From Azadirachta indica (taxonomy: Eukaryota > Streptophyta > Magnoliopsida > Sapindales > Meliaceae): a stretch of DNA of 64,000 bases. This document shows positions 11,356 to 27,053 of the stretch, in pieces (positions within the stretch are counted from its first letter, which is position 1; the number at the start of each line of letters is the position of its first letter). The translations under genes were made by a program, and so were the position numbers. Below the pieces are notes generated by a model. It was not told the DNA's origin, ran no database searches, and worked only from the letters and a program-made list of their open reading frames with translations. The stretch is taken from the NCBI GenBank assembly GCA_022749755.1, contig CM040441.1:11099475-11163474 (forward strand), given 5' to 3'.

Positions 11356-13476
11356 ATATCAATCTCACCTCACTTGATACAGAAAGCTTTCAATGATTTT
11401 GACTCAAACTCTTTAAGAAAGCTTTCTGCTGCAGTACATGGAAGAATTGTGTGAGCGACTATAGATTCAAGTTTTTAGGATGGAATGAACTATAAATTGT
11501 GCTTGCTGTTCTTATACAGTTTTTGTAATTAAACAAGGATGGTGTTATTTTTTCATTCATGATTCATTACAAATTGTACTCCCTGATGGAAAGAACACAA
11601 ATTTCATGTAGCTTCCTTCTTTGTTTGCTGTGAGTGCAGGGACTCGAATCTGATACCCTGAGTGTATCTTTTTTAACTCTTCAAAAGGCATTTGTTCAAC
11701 CACTTTGCTCAATTGATCTTTGTACCGGTATTCCATTCCGCTTTACCTTTCGGTGGTTGACACGTAAACACTCTGAACGTGTACCAATCACTGAAGGTAA
11801 AATAAAATAACATAGACAGATCATTTGAAACACAAAGCAGAGCCAATTGAACAAGATAAAAGATAAGATTCTCTAGTACTACTACCAACTAGGGATTCAC
11901 ATTAAAGCACGTATAGGTATAGTTTACCGGCATTCCTGACGTTACACCATGACCAAAAACAAAATCTAATCCTACAGTAGCCCATTTTTATTACAAAGGA
12001 ATTTGCAAGATCACGTATGGGTAGAGTTACAATTAACACAGGGACTACATGCAATATACGGTCTTTTATTAATTCTTTTTAGCATTTTTATTACAATTCT
12101 TAATTTATGAATTAAAATTGAAAATTATAAAAATCACGAATCCACTTAAAGATGACCCTCTTCGTACAATCATGCGAGGTAGTAGTAGATAAGCATGTTA
12201 TCTATTTTCAAAGATAATTAATCCAAAATTGAGGGAAAAAAATTGATGTGGGTCTTGCATTTGCTTTTTTCTTTGGCGTTGAATTGGCTTACTTGGCTTA
12301 TTTTATGCCACACAACTTTCCACAAACTTTACAAGGTAGAAATAGAAGAAGCATTGGTTGAGATTATCCACTTGATTTAAGATGAGTTATTTTCCTGAGA
12401 CACACACTTCATTTACCTAATTTCACTTCTAAGCTTTTCTACTTGTCAATTTTCCCCCTTGTGTTTTTCCATGCATTTCTTTTTCTCATCATTACCATTC
12501 CCAATTGTTTATAAATAACACCTCACTATTCACCTAAATTGAAACACTTTCAACCACCCATACCCATTGGAGCATGTTACTTTCCACTAAGTTTTTATAA
12601 GCTTGATGGGTATTTCATTATATTCACATCAATAAATTTTTCATATAAAAAAATAATATTAGTTCAATTACTTGATTAAAATCAATTCTTTTTTTTTTTT
12701 TTTTGGGTATTTGATAAGCTTATTGAGTAAGTTTCCTTAGCTTCTTAGTTTCTAAAAAGTTGGTTGACCTTGTGCGGCAAGCTACTTTGATTATTCTTAA
12801 GCGAAAATATTAATATTATTTTAATCATTGAATAATAGCTTTTATTGCGATTTCCACTAATAAAATTCGAAGAGGCAATGAGCTCATCATCTACGCAACC
12901 TATATGACAAAGAATTGCATTAATTAAAGTTTGCTTAATAATTTTAATTCATAAAGTTTTAACTTAATTAATTTAAATATTTTTTATAATTTCTACTTAT
13001 TTTATTAATAAATTATTAAAATGATTTTCACATGCTTCGAGCATAAGTAAAATCTTTCCTCTTTTAGGAAAGCCTACAGTTCGCCGGTTTCCAATTCGTG
13101 CAAAGGAAAGGATAATAACGCGGCTACAATTAAAATACTGCCGCGTGTCAGTAACCTAAAAGCGGTGGAACTGGCTGAACCGGTAATCAGTAATTAAATA
13201 ATAAATAAACTGATCCAAAATCTAAAGTCTTTTAATCTTAATAGGATTCGGAACTCGTAATCCGTTCTCGCTCACATTACGCAATTAATTCGATAGCTTA
13301 CAAATAAAATCCAGAAGGCAGGAAACATTAAAGCTTCCATAGAATTTTCAGCAAAGTTTAGAATTACCAACCCTAGTTTCAATTCAACTGTCTAGTGTTG
13401 TCGTTTGTGGAATTTCTACTAAAACGACGTAGTTTTTGAGCAATTTTGAAGATTAAAGGTAAGAGATTGAGAGAAA
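11356..13476. other. Intergenic DNA between galactosyltransferase and PP2C genes
   Basis: The first ~200 bp should be 3' UTR. The rest is AT-rich with poly-A/T tracts (for example 12687-12703) and no coding or RNA gene recognised. The last ~150 bp before 13477 is probably 5' UTR and promoter of the PP2C gene. Confidence 0.4.
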
Positions 13477-15825
13477 GTGATGATTTTGGGTCAAAAAATG
13501 GTGGCAGAAACGGAACTAATTTGTAAAAAGAGCTTACCTGCTGCGGTTTTGGACTTAGATGTGCAGTATAATGTTTGTGTGGCGAAAGAACAGAACTTTC
13601 AGATCGACGTTAATGTCAAGAACAGTTCTCCTTCAACTCCTTCAACTCCAAGATTTCACGAACTTCGTGTTCCCCACTCGGTTTCCACCGAAATTCCCTG
13701 CTTTGAATCGGTATGTAATTTCTTCTGTTTCATTTATTTTGAAAATTTTATTGATTTTTTCAGATGGGTAAGGTTGATTTTAGAGTTTTGATGCTTTGTT
13801 CATTTGTATTGTTACTGAGTTTTGTGAAATCTGGGTAAGATAATTAGATTCGCGAGTTTTACTGTTCTTGGATATTTGTGTGACTAGATTTCTTTATGGG
13901 TATGGTTTTACATAAATTAATCTTACAAAGTGATATGCGGTGTTTGTAAATTTGGGGTATATTTGATGGTTCCGTAGTTTTCAGTTACAATTTTTTTATT
14001 TTCTTTTTCATTTTTTGGTTTTGGGTGTATTCACTTTCATAGAGTTTCTAATTTTTTGTGGGATATAAGAACTTGAGAAGCTGGGTTTGTTGGTTCAAAT
14101 CTAGATTATGGTGTCGCCTATGAAGTAATCGATAAGCTATTAAGTTTTGTTACAGAATAATAATCTGAATCTATTTTTGTGCAAGTGCTTTGACGGATTT
14201 GAAATGCATTAAGCTCCATTAGGGTAGATTTAACACTTATTATTACTGTAGAAACACCCACTTTAGTCATTTATTTTTGTAGTTTTTGAGTGAGCAAATT
14301 GTTTCAGGTTGTGGCCTCGTTGATGCCAGCAATTCTGGGAAAAGAATTCTCAGTTACTGAGTTGGTTGAAAAGTTGCTTTTTTCTTGAATCATTTAGAGA
14401 AGGGATTACCGAACGGGTAGATGGCACATTCTAAATTAATGATCTATCCTGAACTTAGATTTACGGGTGAATAAAAAATTGTCTTATGGGGCAAATTATG
14501 GGAATGTAAACTAACTGGTCTTTTATGTCAATGTGATTGAGAACAGATGCGTTACAATGGGGTTGAATTTTATGCCTTGTGCTGGTCAATTGTTTAGATT
14601 TTTTAATCTTCATATGCTTTGTTGTTTAAATATTTTTTGTACTTGGTCAATCATTTGGATTTTTGAATCATCATATGCTTCCCTGTTTAAATCATTATCA
14701 ATAGAAAAGTCTGGTTTTTTATTTCCAAATCACAAATGAAAGTAAATTGATTCAGAAAACTGAAGCCCAATCTGAAGTTGCGGCTTATTTGTTGTTTCTT
14801 TTGAGCTCTGTTGATTTTCTGATTTACAGGTTGTTAGCTGTCCAGAGACCATTAGAAGTGCTGTTAGGGAGTCTTCACAAGTCATGTTTGTTCCAAACAT
14901 TCGTTCTGGTAGTTATGCGGACATAGGACCTAGGATCTCAATGGATGATGAGCACATACGGATTGATGATCTATCTGCCCATCTGGGATCTCTTTTTAAG
15001 TGTCCTCTGCCAAGTGCTTTCTATGCAGTGTTTGATGGCCATGGTGGACCTGAAGCGGCTGTTTATATCAAGGAGAATGCTATGAAATTATTTTTTGAGG
15101 ATGCTGATATGCCACAAACATTTGATATTGAAGATATCTTCATAGCGGAGTTGGAGAATTCTCATAGGAAAGCATTTTTGTTGGCGGACCTTGCCTTGGC
15201 TGATGAAGAGAGTGTTAGTAGTATGTGTGGAACAACTGCGCTGACTGCTCTAGTGCTTGGAAGACATTTACTAGTTGCAAATGTTGGTGACTGCAGAGCA
15301 GTTCTTTGTAGAAAAGGAGTTGCAGTCGATATGTCTCAAGATCATAGACCTTCCTATCTACCAGAGCGCAGGAGAGTTGAGGAGTTAGGTGGTTACATTG
15401 ATGATGGATATCTCAACGGTTATCTATCTGTCACGCGAGCCTTGGGAGACTGGGAGTTGAAACTGCCACTTGGGTCTGCCTCACCTCTCGTTGCTGACCC
15501 AGATGTCCAACAAGTTGTGTTAACAGAGGATGATGAATTCCTAATCATTGGCTGTGATGGTATCTGGGATGTGATGTCAAGCCAGGATGCGGTCAGCCTT
15601 GTCCGTCGTGGTCTCAGGCGGCACAATGACCCCAAAAAATGTGCCCAAGAACTTGTCGCTGAAGCATCGCGCCTAAATTCATCTGATAATCTCACTGTGA
15701 TTGTTATCTGCTTCGCTTCACCTGCTCGCTCTGACTCATGTCCTCCTCAGCGGCGGAGAATCAGGTGCTCCGGTCTATCAGAAGAGGCCCGAAATAGGTT
15801 GAAGAGCTTGTTAGAAGGCAACTGA
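13477..15825 (+). CDS. Protein phosphatase 2C
   Basis: Two exons, 13477-13710 and 14830-15825 (GT-AG, phase 0), 409 residues from the first ATG; an in-frame ATG at 13498 (MVAETEL) is an alternative start. The second exon holds a full PP2C domain: [25 protein letters not shown] (D147-G151), [46 protein letters not shown] (D321) and [10 protein letters not shown] (D364, N365). These are the acidic residues that bind the two Mn/Mg ions in the PPM fold, so the enzyme should be an active Ser/Thr phosphatase. The N-terminal ~95 residues are low-complexity ([11 protein letters not shown]) and the tail is basic (RRRIRC). It resembles the plant clade containing DBP1 and PP2C 22/27/49-type proteins; the exact subgroup and substrates are not determinable here. 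Confidence 0.94.
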
Positions 15826-19397
<3,572 letters not shown>

Positions 19398-20116
19398 GAA
19401 GCAGGGTATTGCTTCGATATTTTTTGTTGTGAAATTCTTGGGATGTCTTGCCAAAGATTTTCTTCCAGTTTACCCATCATCCAACGTTGAAGCAGATGCT
19501 TTAAATAGAAATCTGGTTTTCTTCATTTCTTCTTGTCAAATACTAAAAAATAACTTGGTTTGTTTCGTTTTGTTTTGGGCTGATATGCGAAATAATAATT
19601 CATAAGAGATACATTGAGCTAATCAAAAGTTTTTGTTAGTTATTATTTGAAAGCCACAGGATTTTCTGCATCTTGTTCCTTATAAATATGTTGATCATGA
19701 TCTATTGCCACAGGATTTTCTGCATCTTGTTCCTTGTATGTTGATCATGATCTATTCAGTCGGGCGTGATGGCACATTCATAATTTTCCATTTCATTTTA
19801 AAGTTTAATCATTTTTCTAGCTAATTTGTTTGTTCGGTTGAAAAGGATTTATAGAATGCCCATTAAATTCTACATTCAGTTAGGTAGATTTTTCTACAAA
19901 CTGGAGAGGCTGAATTTCGGTAAGCAATACTCTGATATATATTCAACAGAAATCCCCAAAACACTTGCAACATTTCCTCCAACAAAATGATTCTCCACAT
20001 TCTGAAAAACAAACATTGAAAGGTCTTCTCTGAAGAAAACAAGACCTTCGCCATACGCAAACAAGCTCTGTGATATTCTTTTCTTCAAGTGGTGATACAA
20101 ATTAAGTATTGAATAA
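19398..20116. other. Convergent spacer between LPD (+) and SWC5 (-)
   Basis: Both 3' UTRs should lie here. It includes a ~50 bp tandem duplication (19653-19756) annotated separately. No other gene is visible. Confidence 0.6.
19653..19756. repeat. Two-copy tandem duplication (54 and 50 bp)
   Basis: Unit 1 (19653-19706) and unit 2 (19707-19756) both start GCCACAGGATTTTCTGCATC and end GATCATGATCTATT. Unit 2 differs mainly by a short deletion in the middle (TTATAAATATG versus TTGTATG). The near identity suggests a recent duplication in the LPD 3' flank. Confidence 0.9.
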
Positions 20117-21973
20117 TCACGGTTCCTCACGCATGTCTGGTCTTCGCCTGGCCTGTAAGGCCAGCCTTGCATCTCTCTCCCGCTCAAACTCCCGGTAATC
20201 TGCTCGTTGCAAGAAGGAAACCTTGTCTAGATACTGGTTAGAGCTCTTTTTATACGCATCTAACTCCTCTTCCAGTTTCTGCTCTTCCTTGAACTCTCCC
20301 CAATCCTTTTTGGTCTTGTCGAGTACACTGAGCTTTGGTTTTTTCTTAATTTGTTCAAGAACGGCATCAACAGCTGAAGAGGCAGGAGCTTTAGCCTTTT
20401 CAGATGCCTCCTTTGAATCAGCATCAACGAACTTCTTAAATTCAATTTCTTGACCTGCAAAGTCCCGAACCTCAGTAATCTGCAAATAAGAATAAATTAC
20501 AATTAGCCCATTGTTCATAAAAATATCAGCGGGTCAGCTGATTCAGTTAATATTTTTAGAAAGAATTTCAAATCAATTCAAAGCTATGCCAGTAAATGTC
20601 AAAGCCTCTGCCCATACTATTCAAAGGCTTCCTCAAAATCAATTGTCATCGCCTTAGAAACTAGCAAAAACTACAAAGAGATGTCCCTAAATAGCTCATT
20701 AGCAGGCGAACAAGATTTAAGAGAAGCAGATGAACACAGGAAAACTGTGATTACCCCAACTTTGCCCTTGCCCAATGCAGCAGCTGCAGCAGCTTCCTTA
20801 ACTGCTGATAAAGCAGCAGCAGCAAGCCTCTTGGCATCATCACTAGTGTCATCCTGCGTAACACTGAGTCTCTTTTGTGGCAAAATGCTATACTCCGGCA
20901 GTGCATCTTGCCCAGTGGATTCTGTCTTTCTTGATGCAAATGCCAGATTTTTCATCCAATTCTATTAAAGAAAATCAAAGAAAAAACAAGTTAAATTCTA
21001 ATCAAAGAAAAAACAAGTTAAATTCTACGCTCAATGTCTGAATCATTGCACTGAAAGCAGAGAAAACAAAAGGAATAGTTACATTAGATATTGTCTGTGA
21101 AGTTCTAATCACATTTGAGCTAGGCTTGCTTGAAAAAGTTTTGAATGTCCTTTTAGGCACTCCTTCATTCATCTTTTCCCACATAGCATCAATCTTCTTA
21201 TCATCATCACTGACACCGTTTTGCCCATTCTGTACCATGTCTTGACCAATGGATCCCGTCTCCTTCGGCACCAAGCCTAGGTATGTAATCCACTTCTATA
21301 AAATAAAATCAAGGTTAAAAAAATGGTCCTGAACAAATATTTAGAAACTACATTGAAAAAGAAGAAAATTCTCACATTGGATTTCTCGGATGAATTTTTA
21401 TTCACAGTTGGACTAGGTTCGTTCAGAAAAGACATCATGGTCTTGCTAGAAATTCCTTTATTCATTTGCTCCCACATTGCGTCAATCCGAGTTTTTGTCT
21501 CTGGCAAAATTAAAGAACACGTTACCATAATAAATGCAGATGCAACAACAACAGGAACAAACACGTTATTACAACGACTATTAAAACATAAATTCTTACC
21601 AACTTCTTGTTGAGAATCTGAGCTAGAACCAGGAACTGAATCATCAATTGCATTGTCTGAAACACAAGATTCATACCGTTTATAAAGAAGGAAAAAAGAC
21701 ATTCTTCACCTACATTTTCCATTAGTTTAAAATCACATACATAAATACATAAAACCATTAGCATGAACCAATTATAAATTCTAAATCAAACATAACCCAT
21801 TAAAAATTCAGACCCTATTTTCCTTTCTCTTCACTAGAATATTAAAATAACAATATAAACATAAATACAACAAAAAATAAAATAAAATAAAATTGGTGAG
21901 AAAATGGAGAGAGAAAAAAGCGGAGGAAAACAAAACCTGGGAGATGGAATTCAGCACTGCTGGTTGTAGCCAT
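20117..21973 (-). CDS. SWC5/BCNT (craniofacial development protein 1-like) SWR1-complex subunit
   Basis: Six exons on the minus strand: 21937-21973, 21600-21656, 21376-21500, 21083-21295, 20755-20961, 20117-20479; 1002 nt, 333 residues, all GT-AG. The C-terminal exon holds the BCNT-C domain: WGEFKEEQKLEEELDAYKK, SSNQYLDKVSFLQRADYREF, then ERERDARLALQARRRPD. This domain defines Swc5/CFDP1 proteins, subunits of the SWR1 remodeller that exchanges H2A for H2A.Z. The middle is Ala-rich (AAAAALGKGK). The N-terminal half carries a duplicated 71-residue module: IDAMWEQMNKG at 37 and IDAMWEKMNEG at 108, with the following KWITYLG / NWMKNLA segments also repeating at the same period (see findings). Identification of the family is firm; the 5' UTR extends toward ~22050. 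Confidence 0.93.
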
Positions 21974-24479
21974 AGCTTTTGAGCTAGATAAGAAGAAAAA
22001 AACCTCCGAACTTAATTTGTTGGGAGATTTCTAGAGAGATTTCAAGTGAGAATGAATTTAAAAATTGAAGAGGAAACAAAAATAAAGCAGCGGGAGATTG
22101 GAAAGCCACGTAACTTTGGCGCTCTTGTATGAACGAGACCGTTCGATCGGAGGATTAGGGAATTTGGTACTGAAAACCCTAAGATTTCAGAAGAGTGTGA
22201 CGCGAAGAAGAAAGGATGTAATCTGCATCGGGTGTAAACCGGCGTCGTTTTCTAAAGGAGAATTTTGAGTTCCATATGGGCCGGGCTAGAATTTCACTTT
22301 GTAATTATTCGATCCAAGTAACCAAAAACGACAATGAATTTTGTAAAAATGACTCGAAAAATGAAAGAGATTTGGATTTTTATACTTATTACATAAATTT
22401 TAATTGAATTACGGTATTAAAGATTTCTATTATTTATCCTATGCTTTAATACCTCATAAATTTTTATATGATGAAAAATTTTTCGTTGAGAATAAAAAAA
22501 TATCTTTAGGGAATGAAAGAAAAATTTAGAAAAGTTAAAAAAGCATATAAAATATTTGACAACAATATAATATTTTTCATACTAATTTTTATATGAATTT
22601 GTATTTATAAGACTATTCTTTTAACTTGAAGTTCAATGAAGATGTTGGATTTAATTAGCATTCATGAAAGTTAAATAATTTTGAGTGACATCATTTACTT
22701 CCAGCAAAAAGTCTCTTATAGCTACAATATATTATATTTATTAGGCATTTGTTGTTACAAAAAATGAGTCTCTTTTAAACACCCTGAAAATCTTGAAATT
22801 TGATATCATTATTAGTACTAATTAATCCTCCTAAAAAAAAAAAAAGAAAGAAATAATCCCCATTAGTAGTGCCTATATATATAAGAGTTTCAATTCTCCG
22901 TGAGAGACAACACAAATCCAATATTGAAAAAAAAAAAAAAAAAAAGGCCAATTTCTTTGCATGTTCCAATTCCTCCATTTACTTACTGCTCTATGATACC
23001 TAGGCTGGCTCACTTGCATGCAAACAATGAAGACAACAAGTTATGGGATAAAAGAAATTTGCTCCATGAGCCAAAACTGAGATTTCTGTCTCCAATTTTT
23101 GAATTCAAACTGTGGTAAACTTGCCCAAATGGCAGAGTAGATTTAGCCAATGAAAATGGCAACAAAATTCTGAAACACGACTCAGCTCACTGTTGCAGAA
23201 AATAAGTAATCCGGTGTTCAAAAAACAGTATATATATGTTGATTGCTCTGAAAGCGTTTGACTCTGTAATGCCATATATTCACATATAGATGAGTACATG
23301 GTTGAACAGTGAATATTACGAGACAAGAGTTGAAGCAAATGCCTCAATGGAGAGAATTTGGAACGAACCAGAAAGTGATGAATATGCTAAGCAGGATTGG
23401 ATCGAAAACTTTAGGAATCTTTGTACGTAGTGTTGTTTCTGTGATTGCTGATTATTTGTGTAGAGTAAATTGAGACTTTGGGTAGTTCTTCAATTGATTA
23501 ATAAGATCAAGTAAAAGAAGGTGTTGTCAAGAAATGACATTTTCAGTCTTCAATTAATATTCAAGTTTGAGCTTGCGGGGTGGTTTAAATAATTAAATTC
23601 ATAGTTTGGTTTGATTTAGATCAAAATTTTGTTGCATAAATGTGTTTTTACAAGCACTAATTAAAGAGTTTATCAATTCAAATTAAATTGATACATGAAA
23701 AGATTTTATTGAATAAATATATAGATGTGGTGGTATAGTTATCTCACTTAAAAATATTTTTTAATCATTTTCACCATCAGTTAATTCTAAATTAAACATA
23801 TATTACAAGATTTTATTAAACAAATATATGGACGAAGAAATACGTCCTATTATATAAAGATTTTATATCAATAAAAATTCATTTTTATTTCCGCAGTTCA
23901 TGTGGGTAGAAAAAATAAACCAACCGTTCCTTGACGGTCCAATTCAGCGAGACAATTTAACATTGAACAAACTTGTGCATGCGCTTTGACAATTCAACAT
24001 TGGTTTCTAGTCATTTAACGATAAATTGCTAGCAACAATGTTCAACTTCATGTTTTGTAAATGAGAACATCTATTTTTTTATTTTAAAAAAAGAAAGAAA
24101 GAAAGAAAGAAAATGTTATCAATCCTCAGGATCAAAGTAAGAAAGTGAAATATAACATCCAAGTGTCATATCTTTCATAATGAGAAGATTAATTTTTTGC
24201 TAGATTTTTACCATATTTAGAAGAGCAAAATAAATAAATACGAATAAAAATGAAATATATATATATATATATATATTCTTATGCTCAGATGAAGTAGCAA
24301 CAGATAAGAATACACAGTTCTTTCCATATATGTTGGCAATATATAAATATATATATGTATATATATATATATATATAATAATATTATCATTAAATTTCTT
24401 AAAATGCATTAATTAATTTGAAAATCTTGAAAAATATATGTCATGGATGTCAACAAAATTAATATGCGAGATGATCTCG
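21974..24479. other. Gene-poor spacer between SWC5 and the PMEI-like cluster
   Basis: The first ~150 bp is SWC5 promoter and 5' UTR. The rest is AT-rich with homopolymers (A-run at 22926-22945), a (GAAA)n tract near 24093-24112 and (TA)n tracts at 24258-24276 and 24355-24376. Short open frames here show no recognisable similarity. Confidence 0.5.
24258..24376. repeat. Two (TA)n microsatellites
   Basis: Alternating TA tracts at about 24258-24276 and 24343-24376, 170-290 bp upstream of the first PMEI-like start codon. Confidence 0.85.
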
Positions 24480-24488
24480 TATATAAAG
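24480..24488 (+). promoter_or_regulatory. TATA box of PMEI-like copy 1
   Basis: TATATAAAG, 60 bp before the ATG at 24548. The second copy has CATATAAAG at 25472-25480, the same distance from its own ATG, so the element is conserved between the paralogues. Confidence 0.65.
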
Positions 24489-24547
24489 CTTGCTCTTCTT
24501 CCCTACTTTGCAGGAGTGCGCACAGGAGAGAATTCAGAAAAAATAAA

Positions 24548-25136
24548 ATGGCTTCTTCGGAAAACGGCCTTTTCCAATTCCAGGTTTCAAATCTCCTACT
24601 CCTAGTCCTAGTCCTAGTCCTAGTCCTAGCGCTGCTTCTGCTTTTTATTGCACCTTCATTTGCAAGGCTAAATGTTCAAGTAACGGATGGTGAAATCAGT
24701 GATATTTGCTCCAAGACCCAAAACCCCTTCATTCTGCGAAGCAGTTCTGAATTCCACTCCTGGCGTTGGCACTGCTGATCTTCCAGGCATTGCCAAAATC
24801 ACAATAGATTTGGCACTTTCTTACGCGACAAGCAGTCAGAATCTGATCAAATACTTGGCCCTAAAAGCAACAGATCCTCGCCTGAAAGAGAGCTACACGT
24901 CTTGCTCAGAGCATTATGATGCTGCCCTCGGAGATTTTGATGATGGAGAACTGGCCCTGAAAGCCAGTGATCCTGGCGGTTTAAGTTCATACTCATCGGC
25001 AGCCTTGGATGAAGCTGGTGATTGTGAGGATGAGCTTCAGGGACTCGCAGCTGATCCATCTGTTGTGAAGGGTAGTCAGGACTTGCAGTCCATCTGCAGC
25101 ATCATTTTGGTTGTTGCTAACCTTCTACCGCGATGA
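24548..25136 (+). pseudogene. PMEI/invertase-inhibitor-like copy 1, +1 frameshift
   Basis: Single-exon gene closely similar to the intact copy at 27054. It starts MASSENGLFQFQVSN, followed by a signal peptide lengthened by a Leu-Val run, then LNVQVTDGEISDICSKTQNP. There the frame breaks: four Cs at 24724-24727, where the paralogue's shorter pyrimidine stretch has one base fewer, shift the frame. The remaining protein (PSFCEAVLNSTPGVGTADLP to ICSIILVVANLLPR, stop TGA 25134-25136) lies in the next frame and is otherwise uninterrupted, with all inhibitor-domain cysteines. Either a recent pseudogene or a one-base sequence error. Intact family members are secreted four-helix proteins inhibiting pectin methylesterase or invertase. 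Confidence 0.85.
24601..24630 (+). repeat. Hexanucleotide repeat encoding the signal-peptide core
   Basis: Five CCTAGT units (the last ends CCTAGC) within the coding sequence; translated as alternating Leu-Val (LVLVLVLVLA). The paralogues at 25539 and 27054 lack the repeat and have ordinary hydrophobic cores. Confidence 0.9.
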
Positions 25137-25471
25137 AATGAATCTGTTTCATGAATGAATTACTTGATAAAAAGTTTAGTTCAGATAGGTATGAATTAAA
25201 AACAAACGTATCATTTTAGTTTAGACTTCAAATGAAAAAACAAAGTCTGCTTAAGAATAAAATTCAAATACTGTAATTAAAGAGGTTTGCATGATGATTT
25301 TGCTTCTAATGAATGTACAATATAATCTTTAATTTTCGAGGCAGCAACAGATAGGTATGTAATAAAGTGTGTTTCTTAAAATGAATTACTCGACAAATCT
25401 TGAAAATAAATTTGAAAGATGTCAACAAATTTAATTTAAAGGATTTCTTATTCACTACGAATCAGACTCTG

Positions 25472-25480
25472 CATATAAAG
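25472..25480 (+). promoter_or_regulatory. TATA box of PMEI-like copy 2
   Basis: CATATAAAG 59 bp before the ATG at 25539. The surrounding promoter (AAGATGTCAACAAA... upstream, TTCTTCCCTA downstream) resembles copy 1, so the duplication included the promoter. Confidence 0.6.
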
Positions 25481-25538
25481 TTGTTCTTCTTCCCTATTTG
25501 CAAAGGCACAATTCAGAGAATACAAGCAAAAGAACGAA

Positions 25539-26097
25539 ATGGCTCCTTCAAAAAGCAGCTTTCTCCAGGCTTCAGTTCTCCCAGTAGTAGTCCTGCCTTA
25601 TCTGCTTATTGTACCTTCATTTGCAAGGCTAAACATGAAGGTAAATTATGATGAAATCAATATTTTATGCTCCAAAATAAAAAACCCTCCATTCTGTGAG
25701 GCAGTTCTGAAATCAACTCCTGGAGTTGACACTGCAGATTTTCCAGGACTTATCGAAATCACCGTAGATTTGGCACGTTCTAACACGACAAATACTCAGA
25801 ATCTGATCAAATCGTTGGTTCCGAAAGCAACAGAACCCCGCCTGAAAGCGAGCTACACATCATGCTCCGAGCATTATGATCGAGCACTTGGCGATTTTGG
25901 TGATGGAGAACAGGCTCTCAACGCCAATGATCCTAATCGTTTAAGCTCATACATATCGGCAGCATGGAACAAAACTATTTATTGCGAAAATGAGCTCCAG
26001 GGGACTTGCGCCTGATCCATCTCTCCCAAAGGGCTGTCAGGATTTGCAATCTTTTTGTGCCATCATTTTGGTTGTTGCTAACCTTCTCCCCCGATGA
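25539..26097 (+). pseudogene. PMEI/invertase-inhibitor-like copy 2, +1 frameshift near the C-terminus
   Basis: Starts MAPSKSSFLQASVLPVVVLP with a signal peptide ending near PSFARL, then the inhibitor domain with LCSKIKNPPFC, SYTSCSEHYD and YCENELQG. A run of four Gs at 26000-26003 (three in the paralogues) shifts the frame and causes a stop at 26013-26015, giving 158 residues. In the alternative frame the sequence still encodes the family C-terminus (including QDLQSFCAIILVVANLLPR, TGA at 26095-26097). The break removes the last ~30 residues including the final conserved cysteine. It could still make a shortened protein, be a recent pseudogene, or reflect a sequencing error. Confidence 0.83.
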
Positions 26098-27053
26098 AAT
26101 TAATAATAAATCTGTTTTTAGACAGCAGTGACAGCAGAAATTGATGATTTTCTCGTTGTCTAGCCTAGGTGTTGTTTTTATCAATAAAAATTACTCAAAA
26201 ACTTTCCTAACAAATAATTAACAACTTAATTATGTGTAATAGCAACATTTGCAACGAATGAAAACTACATATCCTTACACCATAGGAGTAGGGAAAAAAT
26301 AAAAAATCAAGTGGGAATATATCAATCAAAGAATCAAACTAAGAAAATGGTAAATGACATTTAATTGTCATACCTTGGTAATGAAATAGTATTAATTTTA
26401 TCAGATTTTTTTTCCATAAAAAAGAACAAGACCAGATGAGATTTTTATTGATCAGAAATCTTTTTAATCGCTAACGATGTGTTCAAATTTTAGAGATTTT
26501 TTCAGATTTTATATAGAAAAACAAACATTATCAAATTTTAGTGTCTTGTTTGTATTTTTATATGAAATCTGAATAAAATTCTGCAGGTTTTTATGAGATA
26601 TTTATTTTTTAACTTATATCTAAAAACCTGTTAAAGATACCTTAATATAATTAAGTCAAAAAATTTAACTTAAATTTAAATATTCTTTTATATATGTTAG
26701 TTTTAGGGCACATATATCAACATATCAATTTTAGATTTTTTAATTTTTATGAAAATAAATAATTGAACGTTTATATTCATATGTTTAAATAAAAACACAA
26801 ACATATCTATCAAATTCATATTTGCTGCTAAATTTTTTAGTGTCCTTTTTTAGTAATACATTTTTTTGTTATGTTATATGAGGTAGCAACAGATAATAAT
26901 AAGTGAATTACCTTAAAAGAAAATTTTCAAAGATTCTGAAAATAATTCAATGGTCCTTTTATTCACCACAGACCCTCGAGTGATTTTTCTCTACGAAGTT
27001 CTTCCCTACGTGCAAAAGCTCTTCAGAGAATTCATAAGTAACAGAAGAACAAA
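26098..27053. other. AT-rich spacer within the PMEI-like cluster
   Basis: No gene seen. Short stretches resemble the upstream region of copy 1 (for example GTAGCAACAGATAA near 26883 versus 24289), as expected if each gene was duplicated with its 5' flank. Confidence 0.5.

Noticed and set aside
15420..15695. Antisense open frame over the PP2C catalytic exon (and similar antisense frames over LPD, GALT and GolS exons)
   Set aside because: Shadows of strongly conserved coding sequence on the other strand; no independent support.
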